Positions 1 through 7,532 of a stretch of DNA of 64,000 nt are shown here, piece after piece. A program made the position numbers and the translations under genes. Each line of letters begins with the position of its first letter. Position 1 is the stretch's first letter. The notes beneath the pieces are model-generated. The model saw only the letters and a program-made list of their open reading frames with translations. It searched no databases and was not told the DNA's origin. Where the stretch lies: positions 1 to 64,000 of the forward strand of contig DATGWL010000028.1 of NCBI GenBank assembly GCA_035299505.1, read 5' to 3'. The stretch is from M3007 sp035299505 (GTDB taxonomy: Bacteria; Bacteroidota; Bacteroidia; Chitinophagales; Saprospiraceae).

Positions 1-1449
1 AATGTAATCGTCATAGCAGTGGTATGGACCACCTTCCAGTACACCGTCTGCACCAAGGCAGTAGGAGCAATCTTCGTCCAAAGACACGTATACCAGGTCA
101 TTGCAAACCAGGGATGCGATTGGGTTCGGGAACTCAACTACGTTTACGTTGAAGCAGCAAGTCAAGTCGCCGGCTGGGTTGTTGGCAGGTGCCAGGTCAA
201 CACGGTAGCAGTTCGTGGTAGTACCGATTGGGAACTCTGAACCGCTTGGCAAACCAGAGTACTGTACCGGTACTGCCGGAACAATCTGGGTGCTGGTGAT
301 ATTGGTGATCGTGATAGTAGCTGGCTGTTGGCCGGTTTGAACCTGCGTAGAAGCAGAGAAAGACAACCAACCATTTGCTGGGATGTTAGCCACAAAAGTA
401 CCGCTCAGGTTCTGAGGAACACCGATCAGCAGTGGTGTGAGGAACTGCCAGTAGCCGAATGGGTTACCGCAGAAGTTGTTGTTGTTGATACCGAAGTGGT
501 TAGCATCTGTACCGATACCAACTGCAAACTGGTCCCAGGAAGAAACTGGTTGGTTGTAGTTCCAGTCGAACTGAACGGTTGTAGGTGCCGCGTTGTTCAG
601 GTCCCATTCAACACCGTTGTGGCAGAAACCACCAACCTGCAGTACAGAACGCAGGGTCAGACGGTCAGCTGTAGCTGCACAAGCAGCGCCAGCGTCGTCG
701 AACAATACGTGTGGGCCGCTACCGGAGTTGCCTTGTGGAGGCAAACCGTTACCAGCAGCCAGACCTACTTGCCAGAAATCAACTTCAGCAGGCGCCAATA
801 CACCTACGAAACCGCAAGTCTGTTGTACGATTTGGCAAACACCAGTGGTGAATACGTCGTAGTTAACCACCTGAGTACATGCACCTGGATCCAGGTTGTA
901 GTTCAGGTTGCCTGGGCATACCAATACGCAAGGAGCTGGTGGAACGAAAGCCGTCAGCGTTACGGTGATGGTTTGGATAGTTCCAGACTCACCAGTGCCT
1001 TGCATGGTGATGGTTTGTGGGCCGGTAGTACCAGCTGGTACGTTTACAGCCATGGTGTAGTTCTGGGCAGCACCATTTTGCCACCAACCGCAGAATGTAG
1101 CGCCAAATGCACCAGTACCGCATGGTACGTTGACATTTTTGGTCCAGCTGGCAGTTGGAGAACAAACCTGAAGCAAACCAGAGTTAGTAGCACAGCCACC
1201 GTTACCGTTAGGGCCGGCGCTGTTAACAGTCCATGCTGCAGGAACAGTGATGGACACACGGTCGATCCATTGGCCGGTAGAACCGCCGCCAGTTACCGTA
1301 AAGGTAAAGTTATTTACCTGACCGGCGACATAAGTCGTCTGACCGGAGGTAAAGCCCAGACCGAGCTGTGCATGAGCGGCAGTCATCGCGCTCAGCACCA
1401 ACACTCCAGCCAGAAGGCTTTTTAGAGAAGTGATAATTCTTCTTTTCAT
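1..1449 (-). CDS. Giant secreted HYR-domain surface protein (partial, 5' part)
   Basis: An open frame runs leftward from the ATG at 1449 through the window edge: 483 codons with no stop, so the gene is truncated here at its 3' end. It starts with a signal peptide (about residues 1-27, cleaved near AHA/Q). A Gly/Thr/Asn-rich beta-sandwich region follows. From about residue 174 comes an HYR-like segment (CPGNLNYNLDPGACTQVVNY), and the last visible part has Cys-rich text (SLDEDCSYC, LEGGPYHCYDDY). That combination is typical of very large Saprospiria cell-surface proteins that end in a T9SS sorting domain; that end lies outside the window. The likely role is adhesion or surface structure, which is inference. 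It probably shares a transcript with the 135-aa gene 62 bp upstream and the structured leader. Codon use is biased (frequent GGT, GTA, CCA), as in highly expressed genes. The opposite strand is also open for long stretches, but that reading has no recognisable protein features. Confidence 0.88.
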   Translation of the reverse strand, partial: MKRRIITSLKSLLAGVLVLSAMTAAHAQLGLGFTSGQTTYVAGQVNNFTFTVTGGGSTGQWIDRVSITVPAAWTVNSAGPNGNGGCATNSGLLQVCSPTASWTKNVNVPCGTGAFGATFCGWWQNGAAQNYTMAVNVPAGTTGPQTITMQGTGESGTIQTITVTLTAFVPPAPCVLVCPGNLNYNLDPGACTQVVNYDVFTTGVCQIVQQTCGFVGVLAPAEVDFWQVGLAAGNGLPPQGNSGSGPHVLFDDAGAACAATADRLTLRSVLQVGGFCHNGVEWDLNNAAPTTVQFDWNYNQPVSSWDQFAVGIGTDANHFGINNNNFCGNPFGYWQFLTPLLIGVPQNLSGTFVANIPANGWLSFSASTQVQTGQQPATITITNITSTQIVPAVPVQYSGLPSGSEFPIGTTTNCYRVDLAPANNPAGDLTCCFNVNVVEFPNPIASLVCNDLVYVSLDEDCSYCLGADGVLEGGPYHCYDDYI

Positions 1450-1511
1450 GAGAAAGACTACGATTTAAGCGTTAACTTAAAAAGAAAAGAGTGAGTTAAA
1501 GGAAATTCAAC

Positions 1512-1919
1512 TTACAGGATAGAATCCATGTACTGGTAAGCAGTTTGGATAGTAGCCAGAAGCTGAGCATTGCCGTTAGAACCAGAAATCATCAGTGCGC
1601 GAACTGATTCTACAGCAGAACCGGTGTCAGCACCTTGTTTGAGTTCTTTCAGCGTGAGCAGCAGGAACTGCTCTTTTACTGCATGCAGCATGCAGTCGGT
1701 GCAGCCGGATTTCGCATAAGCATCCGTTGCCTGTTGCTTCGTTTGCAGCGTGTTGCCGGTAGACGGAGCAGGCGGGTTTGCCAGGTTGTTCAACTCGTTG
1801 GACAAAACAACGATTGCCTGTGGTGCAGGCAGCCAGTTTTGTTGAGCTGACAAACTAACGGTGCCCATGAATGCGAACACTGCGAACAGCGCGGCGCGAA
1901 TGAGATTCATTCTTTTCAT
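1512..1919 (-). CDS. Small secreted protein of unknown function (135 aa)
   Basis: It has a clear Sec signal peptide (basic MKRMNLIR start, hydrophobic core, cleavage near LSAQ, residues 1-25) and a predominantly helical mature part of about 110 residues. The mature part has one CxxC pair (SGCTDCMLHA), which could bind metal or form a disulfide. I do not recognise a family. It lies 62 bp upstream of the giant HYR gene in the same orientation and downstream of the structured leader and terminator at 1991-2423, so the two genes are probably one regulated unit. It may be a periplasmic helper or cell-surface partner of the large protein, which is inference from position only. The start follows from the signal peptide. 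Confidence 0.75.
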   Translation of the reverse strand: MKRMNLIRAALFAVFAFMGTVSLSAQQNWLPAPQAIVVLSNELNNLANPPAPSTGNTLQTKQQATDAYAKSGCTDCMLHAVKEQFLLLTLKELKQGADTGSAVESVRALMISGSNGNAQLLATIQTAYQYMDSIL

Positions 1920-1990
1920 GTCGTTAAAATTTGTGATGAAAAAATTAGGTGAATTAATGTTGAACCTTGGTTAGCCGGGGGTATTCTGCC

Positions 1991-2040
1991 AAAAACAAAA
2001 GGCATTGACACCAGGACTGCATGTCCTTGATGTCAATGCC
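1991..2040 (-). terminator. Intrinsic terminator inside the leader of the HYR unit
   Basis: A hairpin with a perfect 10-bp outer stem (GGCATTGACA/TGTCAATGCC, 2001-2010 and 2031-2040) and an inner AGGAC/GTCCT stem is followed, on the minus strand only, by TTTTGTTTTT. No gene ends just upstream of it. It sits between the leftward promoter (2416-2423) and the first gene (start 1919), so it is placed to end a roughly 420-nt leader RNA or to act as an attenuator. Confidence 0.75.
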
Positions 2041-2410
2041 CACAATTTATTTCAAAAACAGTTGTGTACAGTTTCTTTGCATGTGACAATTACGGGTGCC
2101 CGAAATTTTCGGAACAAATCGGATTAGAATTCGGTTAGAATTTTGACCTCGGTGTTTCAATCATAAGACAACAACCGTGCCAAAGCCTTACCATGAAGCA
2201 TGAAACCCATTCAGAAAAATCTGATGTTGTTTTGCGCAAGACATAGCCTTAGCATGACCTGCTTCGTCGGTAAAGGGATATCAGTAAATCTGAAAGCTGA
2301 GGAGCAAAGAAACACCCGAAGGGGAGCATCATTTTTCAGGTAGAGATACCTGAGCAACTTCGCTGTCGAGATTTATACGGTTCGGATTAAAATTGCTTTA
2401 GCAATAAAAG
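1991..2410 (-). ncRNA. Candidate structured leader RNA or free ncRNA (~420 nt)
   Basis: No substantial ORF fits this 694-bp gap. A leftward TAnnTTTG promoter and a terminator define a ~420-nt transcript. Inside it are several hairpins (CAGGTA-GAGA-TACCTG at about 2338-2352, CAGA-AAAA-TCTG at 2212-2223). A module occurs twice, 61 nt apart (plus-strand GCCTTA(C/G)CATGA at 2185 and 2246, each followed about 25-35 nt later by a small CAG/CTG hairpin). There is also a direct repeat CGGATTAGAATT/CGGTTAGAATT (2120-2142). A 27-codon ORF (MLPFGCFFAP..., minus strand) could be a leader peptide. I compared it with RNase P RNA, tmRNA, 6S, SRP RNA and common riboswitch cores and saw none of their signature sequences. 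Whether it is cis-regulatory or an independent RNA is undecided. Confidence 0.5.
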
Positions 2411-2415
2411 CAGTG

Positions 2416-2423
2416 CAAATGTA
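2416..2423 (-). promoter_or_regulatory. Bacteroidota -7 promoter element for the HYR unit
   Basis: The minus strand reads TACATTTG, an exact match to TAnnTTTG. It is the best -7 element upstream of the leftward unit and would start RNA near 2409. The -33 element is not clear. Confidence 0.55.
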
Positions 2424-2563
2424 GAAAAAGAAAAGTTATGACATACTCCCCGCCCTAATTTTTTTCTAATATTTTAGCCGGATTGACTAATCGGCATTAA
2501 TTTGTTAAGTAACGGCACATCTTTACCTGTAAAGGAAGTATTCAAGATACTTTACCTGAGGTG

Positions 2564-2571
2564 TAACTTTG
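2564..2571 (+). promoter_or_regulatory. -7 promoter element of the 160-aa lipoprotein gene
   Basis: TAACTTTG matches TAnnTTTG exactly and lies 43 bp before the ATG at 2614. No strong -33 TTTG is visible. Confidence 0.6.
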
Positions 2572-2613
2572 CCCTTCAATCTTTGCTTTAACTTTTAATT
2601 CAACCTTTCAATC

Positions 2614-3096
2614 ATGAAATTGCTTCTGTATTCTTCCCTGCTAAACATTCTCTGCCTTCTGGCATCCTGCTCACAAAACACTGGAGAAAGTAGTTCTACA
2701 ACTCTTGCTACTCAATTATCTGCTGATGTAACCAAAGGTAAACAAAATATTCAGGAATATCAGGCACTTCATGACTCCTGTTTTGAACTGATACGATCCA
2801 TTAAAATGACAAGTGCTGCACAAGGTGAAACTGGGATTCAAAAAGGAAGGCCTTTAGTAGATGTATTGATGCCATTTTTCCTTGGGTTTGAAAAGCACAA
2901 ACAAATCACAGCAGAGCTGGAAGCCTTGTCCAACCAGTTAAGTTCCGGTCAGATTCCCGAAGCAGAAGTTAAAAAAATCTACGAAACTCAAAAGATCGCC
3001 TGGCAAAGTGCCGCCGAGGTATTGCCAACTGGTGCTGCGAACTACCAAAAAGTAAAGGCTACTTTCCTTGAAACCTTTCCCCAACCCTTGAAATAA
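2614..3096 (+). CDS. Putative lipoprotein (160 aa)
   Basis: It has a lipoprotein signal peptide with lipobox LASC (Cys at about residue 19), followed by a Ser/Thr-rich tether and a helical domain of about 120 residues (a GFEKHKQITAELEALSNQL segment suggests a coiled coil). It is probably anchored in the outer or inner membrane facing the periplasm. I do not recognise a family. It has its own promoter (2564-2571) and is followed, after a second promoter, by another small coiled-coil lipoprotein of similar build, then by three giant FG-GAP proteins. The block may work together at the cell envelope, which is positional inference. Confidence 0.72.
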   Translation: MKLLLYSSLLNILCLLASCSQNTGESSSTTLATQLSADVTKGKQNIQEYQALHDSCFELIRSIKMTSAAQGETGIQKGRPLVDVLMPFFLGFEKHKQITAELEALSNQLSSGQIPEAEVKKIYETQKIAWQSAAEVLPTGAANYQKVKATFLETFPQPLK

Positions 3097-3200
3097 AGCA
3101 ACCTGAAAAACTCCGGCCGACACCTTAATATATATAGGTGTAGCATGTCAAGGAATTTTACCGATTCCAAAACCGCCTGCTTAAATCCGGAACATGCGTT

Positions 3201-3208
3201 TACCTTTG
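3201..3208 (+). promoter_or_regulatory. -7 promoter element of the 182-aa lipoprotein gene
   Basis: TACCTTTG matches TAnnTTTG. It lies inside the longest open frame (which could start at 3194), showing that translation must start later, at 3242. Confidence 0.6.
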
Positions 3209-3241
3209 CGGGAATTTAAAAGTTTAAATGACACACATTTC

Positions 3242-3790
3242 ATGAAGCATTTCTCATTTCTACTCATAGTCGCCTTTGGCTTGTTGTTGAACGCTTGCCA
3301 AAACAACTCCACTTCCAGCGAAACCCAGGAGGGCGGCGACTCATCCGGGATGTCGGCAAGCGGTACAGATCAAAACATTGTTGTTTCCAATGTAAAACCT
3401 GCAAAAGAGAAGGATCCACTTAATGTCCAGGTTGCAACAGACTTATTAGCGGCATACGCACTGGAAAGAAGGGTTAAGCCTGCTTATGATGAGGCTATGA
3501 CTATGATGATGACTCTGCGTGATGGAAGCGCAGACAGGGAGTCTGTTATGCCTATGTTGCGCGATATTCAACAAGTTCGCAATAGTTATGAAGAGCACCA
3601 ACGGTATTCCTTACAATTAGACTCATTGACCTTCAAAATTGCGGGAAATAAACTGAGTATCGAGGACGCACAAAAGCAATACCTTGACACCAGAAATGCC
3701 TTAAGAGAAACGGAGTCCAGATTAGCCAAGGAACTGGAACGTTTAAAGGCTATTAAAAGCACCGTCGAGGCATCTAAAGCCCCAAAATAA
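3242..3790 (+). CDS. Putative lipoprotein with coiled coil (182 aa)
   Basis: The signal peptide MKHFSFLLIVAFGLLLNAC ends in a lipobox (LNAC). A low-complexity Ser/Gly/Thr linker follows, then a mostly charged helical region with heptad-like spacing (RETESRLAKELERLKAIK near the C-terminus). This start is preferred over upstream codons because the promoter at 3201-3208 overlaps the longer frame and the signal peptide begins exactly here. The family is not recognised. It resembles the preceding 160-aa lipoprotein in architecture (lipobox, tether, helical rod) but not obviously in sequence. It lies 51 bp upstream of the first FG-GAP/ASPIC gene and may be co-transcribed with it. Confidence 0.72.
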   Translation: MKHFSFLLIVAFGLLLNACQNNSTSSETQEGGDSSGMSASGTDQNIVVSNVKPAKEKDPLNVQVATDLLAAYALERRVKPAYDEAMTMMMTLRDGSADRESVMPMLRDIQQVRNSYEEHQRYSLQLDSLTFKIAGNKLSIEDAQKQYLDTRNALRETESRLAKELERLKAIKSTVEASKAPK

Positions 3791-3841
3791 TCTGTTTCAA
3801 AGGCGCAAATACGTGATATCATTCCAGAGGAATTAACCATC

Positions 3842-6800
3842 ATGAGCAAAAAAAAACCACAACCAGCTCCTGCAACCACCACTACAGGAGCCGGAAAATC
3901 AAGAAACTGGAAAAAACCAGCGCTCTACTTACTGCTTATTCTCCTGGCGGGAGCTGGAATATGGAAATTCTGGCCCGGAAAATCAGGAGGTTACCTTCCC
4001 GATGAGTTTCACTACGCAGAACCTACTAAAATAGCCAAAGCACCTCTCCTGGAACTACTGAAACCGGCAGATACGGGAATCGACTTTCAAAACGTAATTA
4101 CGGAGACTGCCGAAAACAACATTACCACAAATATTAATATATATAATGGTGGTGGTGTGGCTGTTGCAGATATCAACAACGATAATCTACCGGATATTTA
4201 TTTCGTTTGTACCAACGGCCCAAACCGCATGTACCTCAACGAAGGCAATTTCAAATTCAGAGACATTACCGCAACTTCTGGTCTGGCCTCTGAAGATGGC
4301 TTCGAAACAGCAGTTTGCGCAGCGGATGTGAACGCTGATGGATTTCTGGACTTTTATGTCTGCCGCGGTGGACCCAAAGTAGAAGAAACCCGCAGAAACA
4401 AGCTCTACATCAACAACGGTAATCTCACTTTTACTGAGCGTTCGAAGGAATATGGCATGGATGATATCAGTGCCAGCTCCGGAGCTACCTTCTTTGATGG
4501 AGATGCAGATGGCGACCTCGATTGTTATGTACTGAACTACCTTACTGACATTAACTACGCCAGTAAAATTGATGTTAAGCACGATGCAATGGGTAAACCC
4601 ATTCCTAATCTGGTACCCAAAAACGATTACGACTCCGACCGCTATTTGAGAAATGATGGCCCGCCAGCCACTCTGGTAGGTCAAAAAGGTGGATTTTCTG
4701 ATGTCTCCAAAGAATCCGGCATTTGGAATTTTGGCTTCGGTTTGAGCGTTTCCGTTTCTGATTTCAATCGCGATGGTTTTCCGGATGTTTATGTTGGTAA
4801 TGACTTCTTTCAGCCTGATAATCTGTACATTAATAACGGGAAAGGTCAATTCACGAATCGGTTGGCTGAGTTTTTCCGCCATACCTCACAGAGTACCATG
4901 GGGACTGATTTAAGCGACATGGACAACGATGGCTTAGTGGATTTGCTGGCTATGGACATGCTTCCGGCTAACAACAAACGGCACAAACTGCTGCAAACTA
5001 CCAATACGCTGAGCCGTTACCTGTCAATGGTTCAGAATAATTACTTCGAGCCGGTTACTCACAACGTGCTGCAACGCAATAACGGTAACGGAACCTTCAG
5101 CGAAATTGCCTGCATGGCCGGGGTGTTTAAAACCGACTGGTCATGGAGCGGTCTGGTTGCAGATCTGGATAATGATAGTCGAAGAGATATTTACATTACC
5201 AATGGTTACAGACGTGAAATTGGTCACCGGGATTACTTCGAATTTTTGCTCCCTGAAGTAAAAAACAAGGCAAACCAGTCCACAAGCGACCCATATAAGC
5301 GCATTCAGATGGTTTTGGAGGCCATACCGACCTACAAACTGAACGATTTTATTTACCAAAATCAGGGAAACTGGCAGTTTGCTGATAAGAGCGGAGATTG
5401 GGCAACAGTGGAAGCCACCTGGTCATGCGGCGCTGCCTGGAGCGATCTGGATGCTGATGGCGACCTTGATTTAGTGGTCAGCAACCTGGAAGATCCGGCA
5501 TTTTTGTACAAAAACACCGCCAGAGAGAAAAATCAGGGCAATTACCTGCAAGCAAAGCTGAAAGGCGATTCCAAAAACCCTTTTGCGGTAGGCGCATCTG
5601 TGCTTATTGAATATGGGAACGGAGAAATTCAATACCAGGAAATTAGCCCTAACAGAGGCATTTTCTCTTGTTCAGAACATTTGATTCACTTTGGATTAGG
5701 CCAAACCAGCCAAATCAACAAACTTTCAGTGCGCTGGCCTGATGGAAAGGTTCAAACGCTGACTAACGTGCCAGCTAACCAACGACTGGCCCTGGATTAT
5801 GTCAATGCCAACGGATATGTAAAACACTTGGTTTCGCCATACTCCGGCTCTACACTGGTGACAGAGAAAACATCTGATTCTGGCATCAATTTCACCCACA
5901 AGGAAAACAAATACATTGATTTTGAGCATTTTCCATTGGTCCCCTGGTATGAATCAGACCTGGGCCCACTCACAGCCAAGGGAGATGTAAATGGCGATGG
6001 GCTAGAAGATTTCTTTGTTGGTAACGGCTTTTCCCAACCATCTGCCTTGTTCGTTCAAACACCAGGAGGCCAGTTCAAGCCCACCAACCAGACGCTCTGG
6101 GAAACTGACAAGCAATATGAAGATCATGGCGCTGTATTCTTCGACTTCGATATGGACGGCGACCAGGATTTATTTGTGCTAAGTGGCGGAACAGAAGCAG
6201 TAAAAGGCTCGGAGGCCATTGCCTGGCAGAGCAGATTATACATCAACATGGATGGGAAAGGCAATTTTGGCAGGGCTAACCCGGCAAATTTGCCAGATAA
6301 TCGGGATATTGGATTGCGGGTAACGACTCATGATTATGATGGCGATGGAGACCAGGATTTGTTTTTTGGCGGGCGAGTAATGCCGCAAAGATGGCCCATG
6401 ACACCAAATAGTCGCGTTCTTCGCAATGATCGGAACAGATTAACGGATGTAACTGCAGAAGTTGGTGGCGACTTTACTAAATGTGGCATGGTAACCGATT
6501 TGAAATGGGGAGATATTGATAAAGATGGCCAACCGGAATTGGTTGTAGTGGGAGAATGGATGCCAGTAATGGTTTTCAAACTTCAGGGCGGCAAATTGAC
6601 CAGTGTTGGGAACCAGTTTGGCTTTGACAAAAGTAATGGCTTGTGGCATAGCCTGGAACTCGCTGATCTGGATAAAGATGGCGATTTAGACCTTGTTACA
6701 GGTAATTTTGGTTTGAACACACGCTTTTTTGCCAGCGCCGAAGGCCCGCTTGGTTGTTATGCTAAAGACTTTGACAACAATGGCACGCTGGATCCTATCA

Positions 6801-7336
6801 TGACTATGTATGAAGGTTCCAAAAATTACCCGATGGCGCAGAAAGAGCAAATTGTGAAGCAAATACCAAGCTTGAAAAAGAAATACCTGTATGCCAAAGA
6901 TTGGTCGGAAGCAACAATTGAGGATGTTTTCTCCAAAGCCGACCTGGATGCAGCCTTGCATTTGATGGCTTACACACTGGAGACTTGCTGGTGGGAAAAT
7001 CAAAATGGCAAATTCGTACGCAAAACCCTTCCACATCAAGCACAAATATCTGTTATTCAAGGCATTGTGGTGGAAGACCTGAACAATGATGGACATTTGG
7101 ACCTGCTTATGGCAGGTAACAAATCCAGGATGGAAATTGAAGGCGGACGATGTGATGCAGGTAATGGTGTATTTTTGAGCGGCGATGGTAAAGGCAATTT
7201 TACCTGGGTCAATAACCTGCAAAGTGGTTTTTGGGCGCCCAGGGAAGCACGTGATCTGGACGTCCTGAAAGGCCCTGGTGGAAAACGAATTTTTGTGGTT
7301 GCCAACAACAACAGCGGAATTCAAATTTTCCAATAG
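3842..7336 (+). CDS. Membrane-anchored FG-GAP/VCBS repeat protein with ASPIC/UnbV domain, copy 1 (CRTAC1 family, 1164 aa)
   Basis: The N-terminus is Lys/Pro-rich and followed by one transmembrane helix (about residues 27-41), giving a signal-anchor topology with the rest outside the cytoplasm. A long series of FG-GAP/VCBS blades follows, marked by calcium-binding D-x-D/N-x-D-G loops (DINNDNLPD, DVNADGFLD, DGDADGDLD) spaced roughly 45-60 residues apart and suggesting beta-propellers. An ASPIC/UnbV domain lies at about residues 583-650 (VGASVLIEY...HFGLGQ...VRWPDG), and a second propeller set fills the C-terminal half. Members are extracellular calcium-binding proteins thought to act in adhesion or polymer/glycan interaction; the substrate is unknown. 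It is the first of three tandem paralogs of nearly equal length. No T9SS sorting domain is visible at the C-terminus (ends IQIFQ). Confidence 0.88.
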   Translation: MSKKKPQPAPATTTTGAGKSRNWKKPALYLLLILLAGAGIWKFWPGKSGGYLPDEFHYAEPTKIAKAPLLELLKPADTGIDFQNVITETAENNITTNINIYNGGGVAVADINNDNLPDIYFVCTNGPNRMYLNEGNFKFRDITATSGLASEDGFETAVCAADVNADGFLDFYVCRGGPKVEETRRNKLYINNGNLTFTERSKEYGMDDISASSGATFFDGDADGDLDCYVLNYLTDINYASKIDVKHDAMGKPIPNLVPKNDYDSDRYLRNDGPPATLVGQKGGFSDVSKESGIWNFGFGLSVSVSDFNRDGFPDVYVGNDFFQPDNLYINNGKGQFTNRLAEFFRHTSQSTMGTDLSDMDNDGLVDLLAMDMLPANNKRHKLLQTTNTLSRYLSMVQNNYFEPVTHNVLQRNNGNGTFSEIACMAGVFKTDWSWSGLVADLDNDSRRDIYITNGYRREIGHRDYFEFLLPEVKNKANQSTSDPYKRIQMVLEAIPTYKLNDFIYQNQGNWQFADKSGDWATVEATWSCGAAWSDLDADGDLDLVVSNLEDPAFLYKNTAREKNQGNYLQAKLKGDSKNPFAVGASVLIEYGNGEIQYQEISPNRGIFSCSEHLIHFGLGQTSQINKLSVRWPDGKVQTLTNVPANQRLALDYVNANGYVKHLVSPYSGSTLVTEKTSDSGINFTHKENKYIDFEHFPLVPWYESDLGPLTAKGDVNGDGLEDFFVGNGFSQPSALFVQTPGGQFKPTNQTLWETDKQYEDHGAVFFDFDMDGDQDLFVLSGGTEAVKGSEAIAWQSRLYINMDGKGNFGRANPANLPDNRDIGLRVTTHDYDGDGDQDLFFGGRVMPQRWPMTPNSRVLRNDRNRLTDVTAEVGGDFTKCGMVTDLKWGDIDKDGQPELVVVGEWMPVMVFKLQGGKLTSVGNQFGFDKSNGLWHSLELADLDKDGDLDLVTGNFGLNTRFFASAEGPLGCYAKDFDNNGTLDPIMTMYEGSKNYPMAQKEQIVKQIPSLKKKYLYAKDWSEATIEDVFSKADLDAALHLMAYTLETCWWENQNGKFVRKTLPHQAQISVIQGIVVEDLNNDGHLDLLMAGNKSRMEIEGGRCDAGNGVFLSGDGKGNFTWVNNLQSGFWAPREARDLDVLKGPGGKRIFVVANNNSGIQIFQ

Positions 7337-7532
7337 CAGAGGCTACCATATTACAACCCAAAGCCACATGATTTCTGTTTTTGCACCTGATTTTCAACTT
7401 CTTAGGATATTGGCTATCAGGTGTTTATCCGTTGAACATATTTCTGTAATCTGATATTCCTGTTTTGGCCTAACCGCCAACATTGAATTCCGCACCCCTG
7501 TGGCGTGTTCGGATCATAGATTTATTTTCAAC

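Noticed and set aside
328..1425. Long open frame on the plus strand (365 codons) opposite the HYR gene
   Set aside because: It is a composition shadow. The minus-strand frame has a signal peptide, HYR-type motifs and continues to the edge; the plus-strand product has no motif or signal.
1991..2423. tmRNA, RNase P RNA, 6S RNA, SRP RNA or a known riboswitch
   Set aside because: Length fits, but no tag-peptide frame ending in an ALAA-type motif, no GAGGAAAGTCC core, and no recognised aptamer core was seen.
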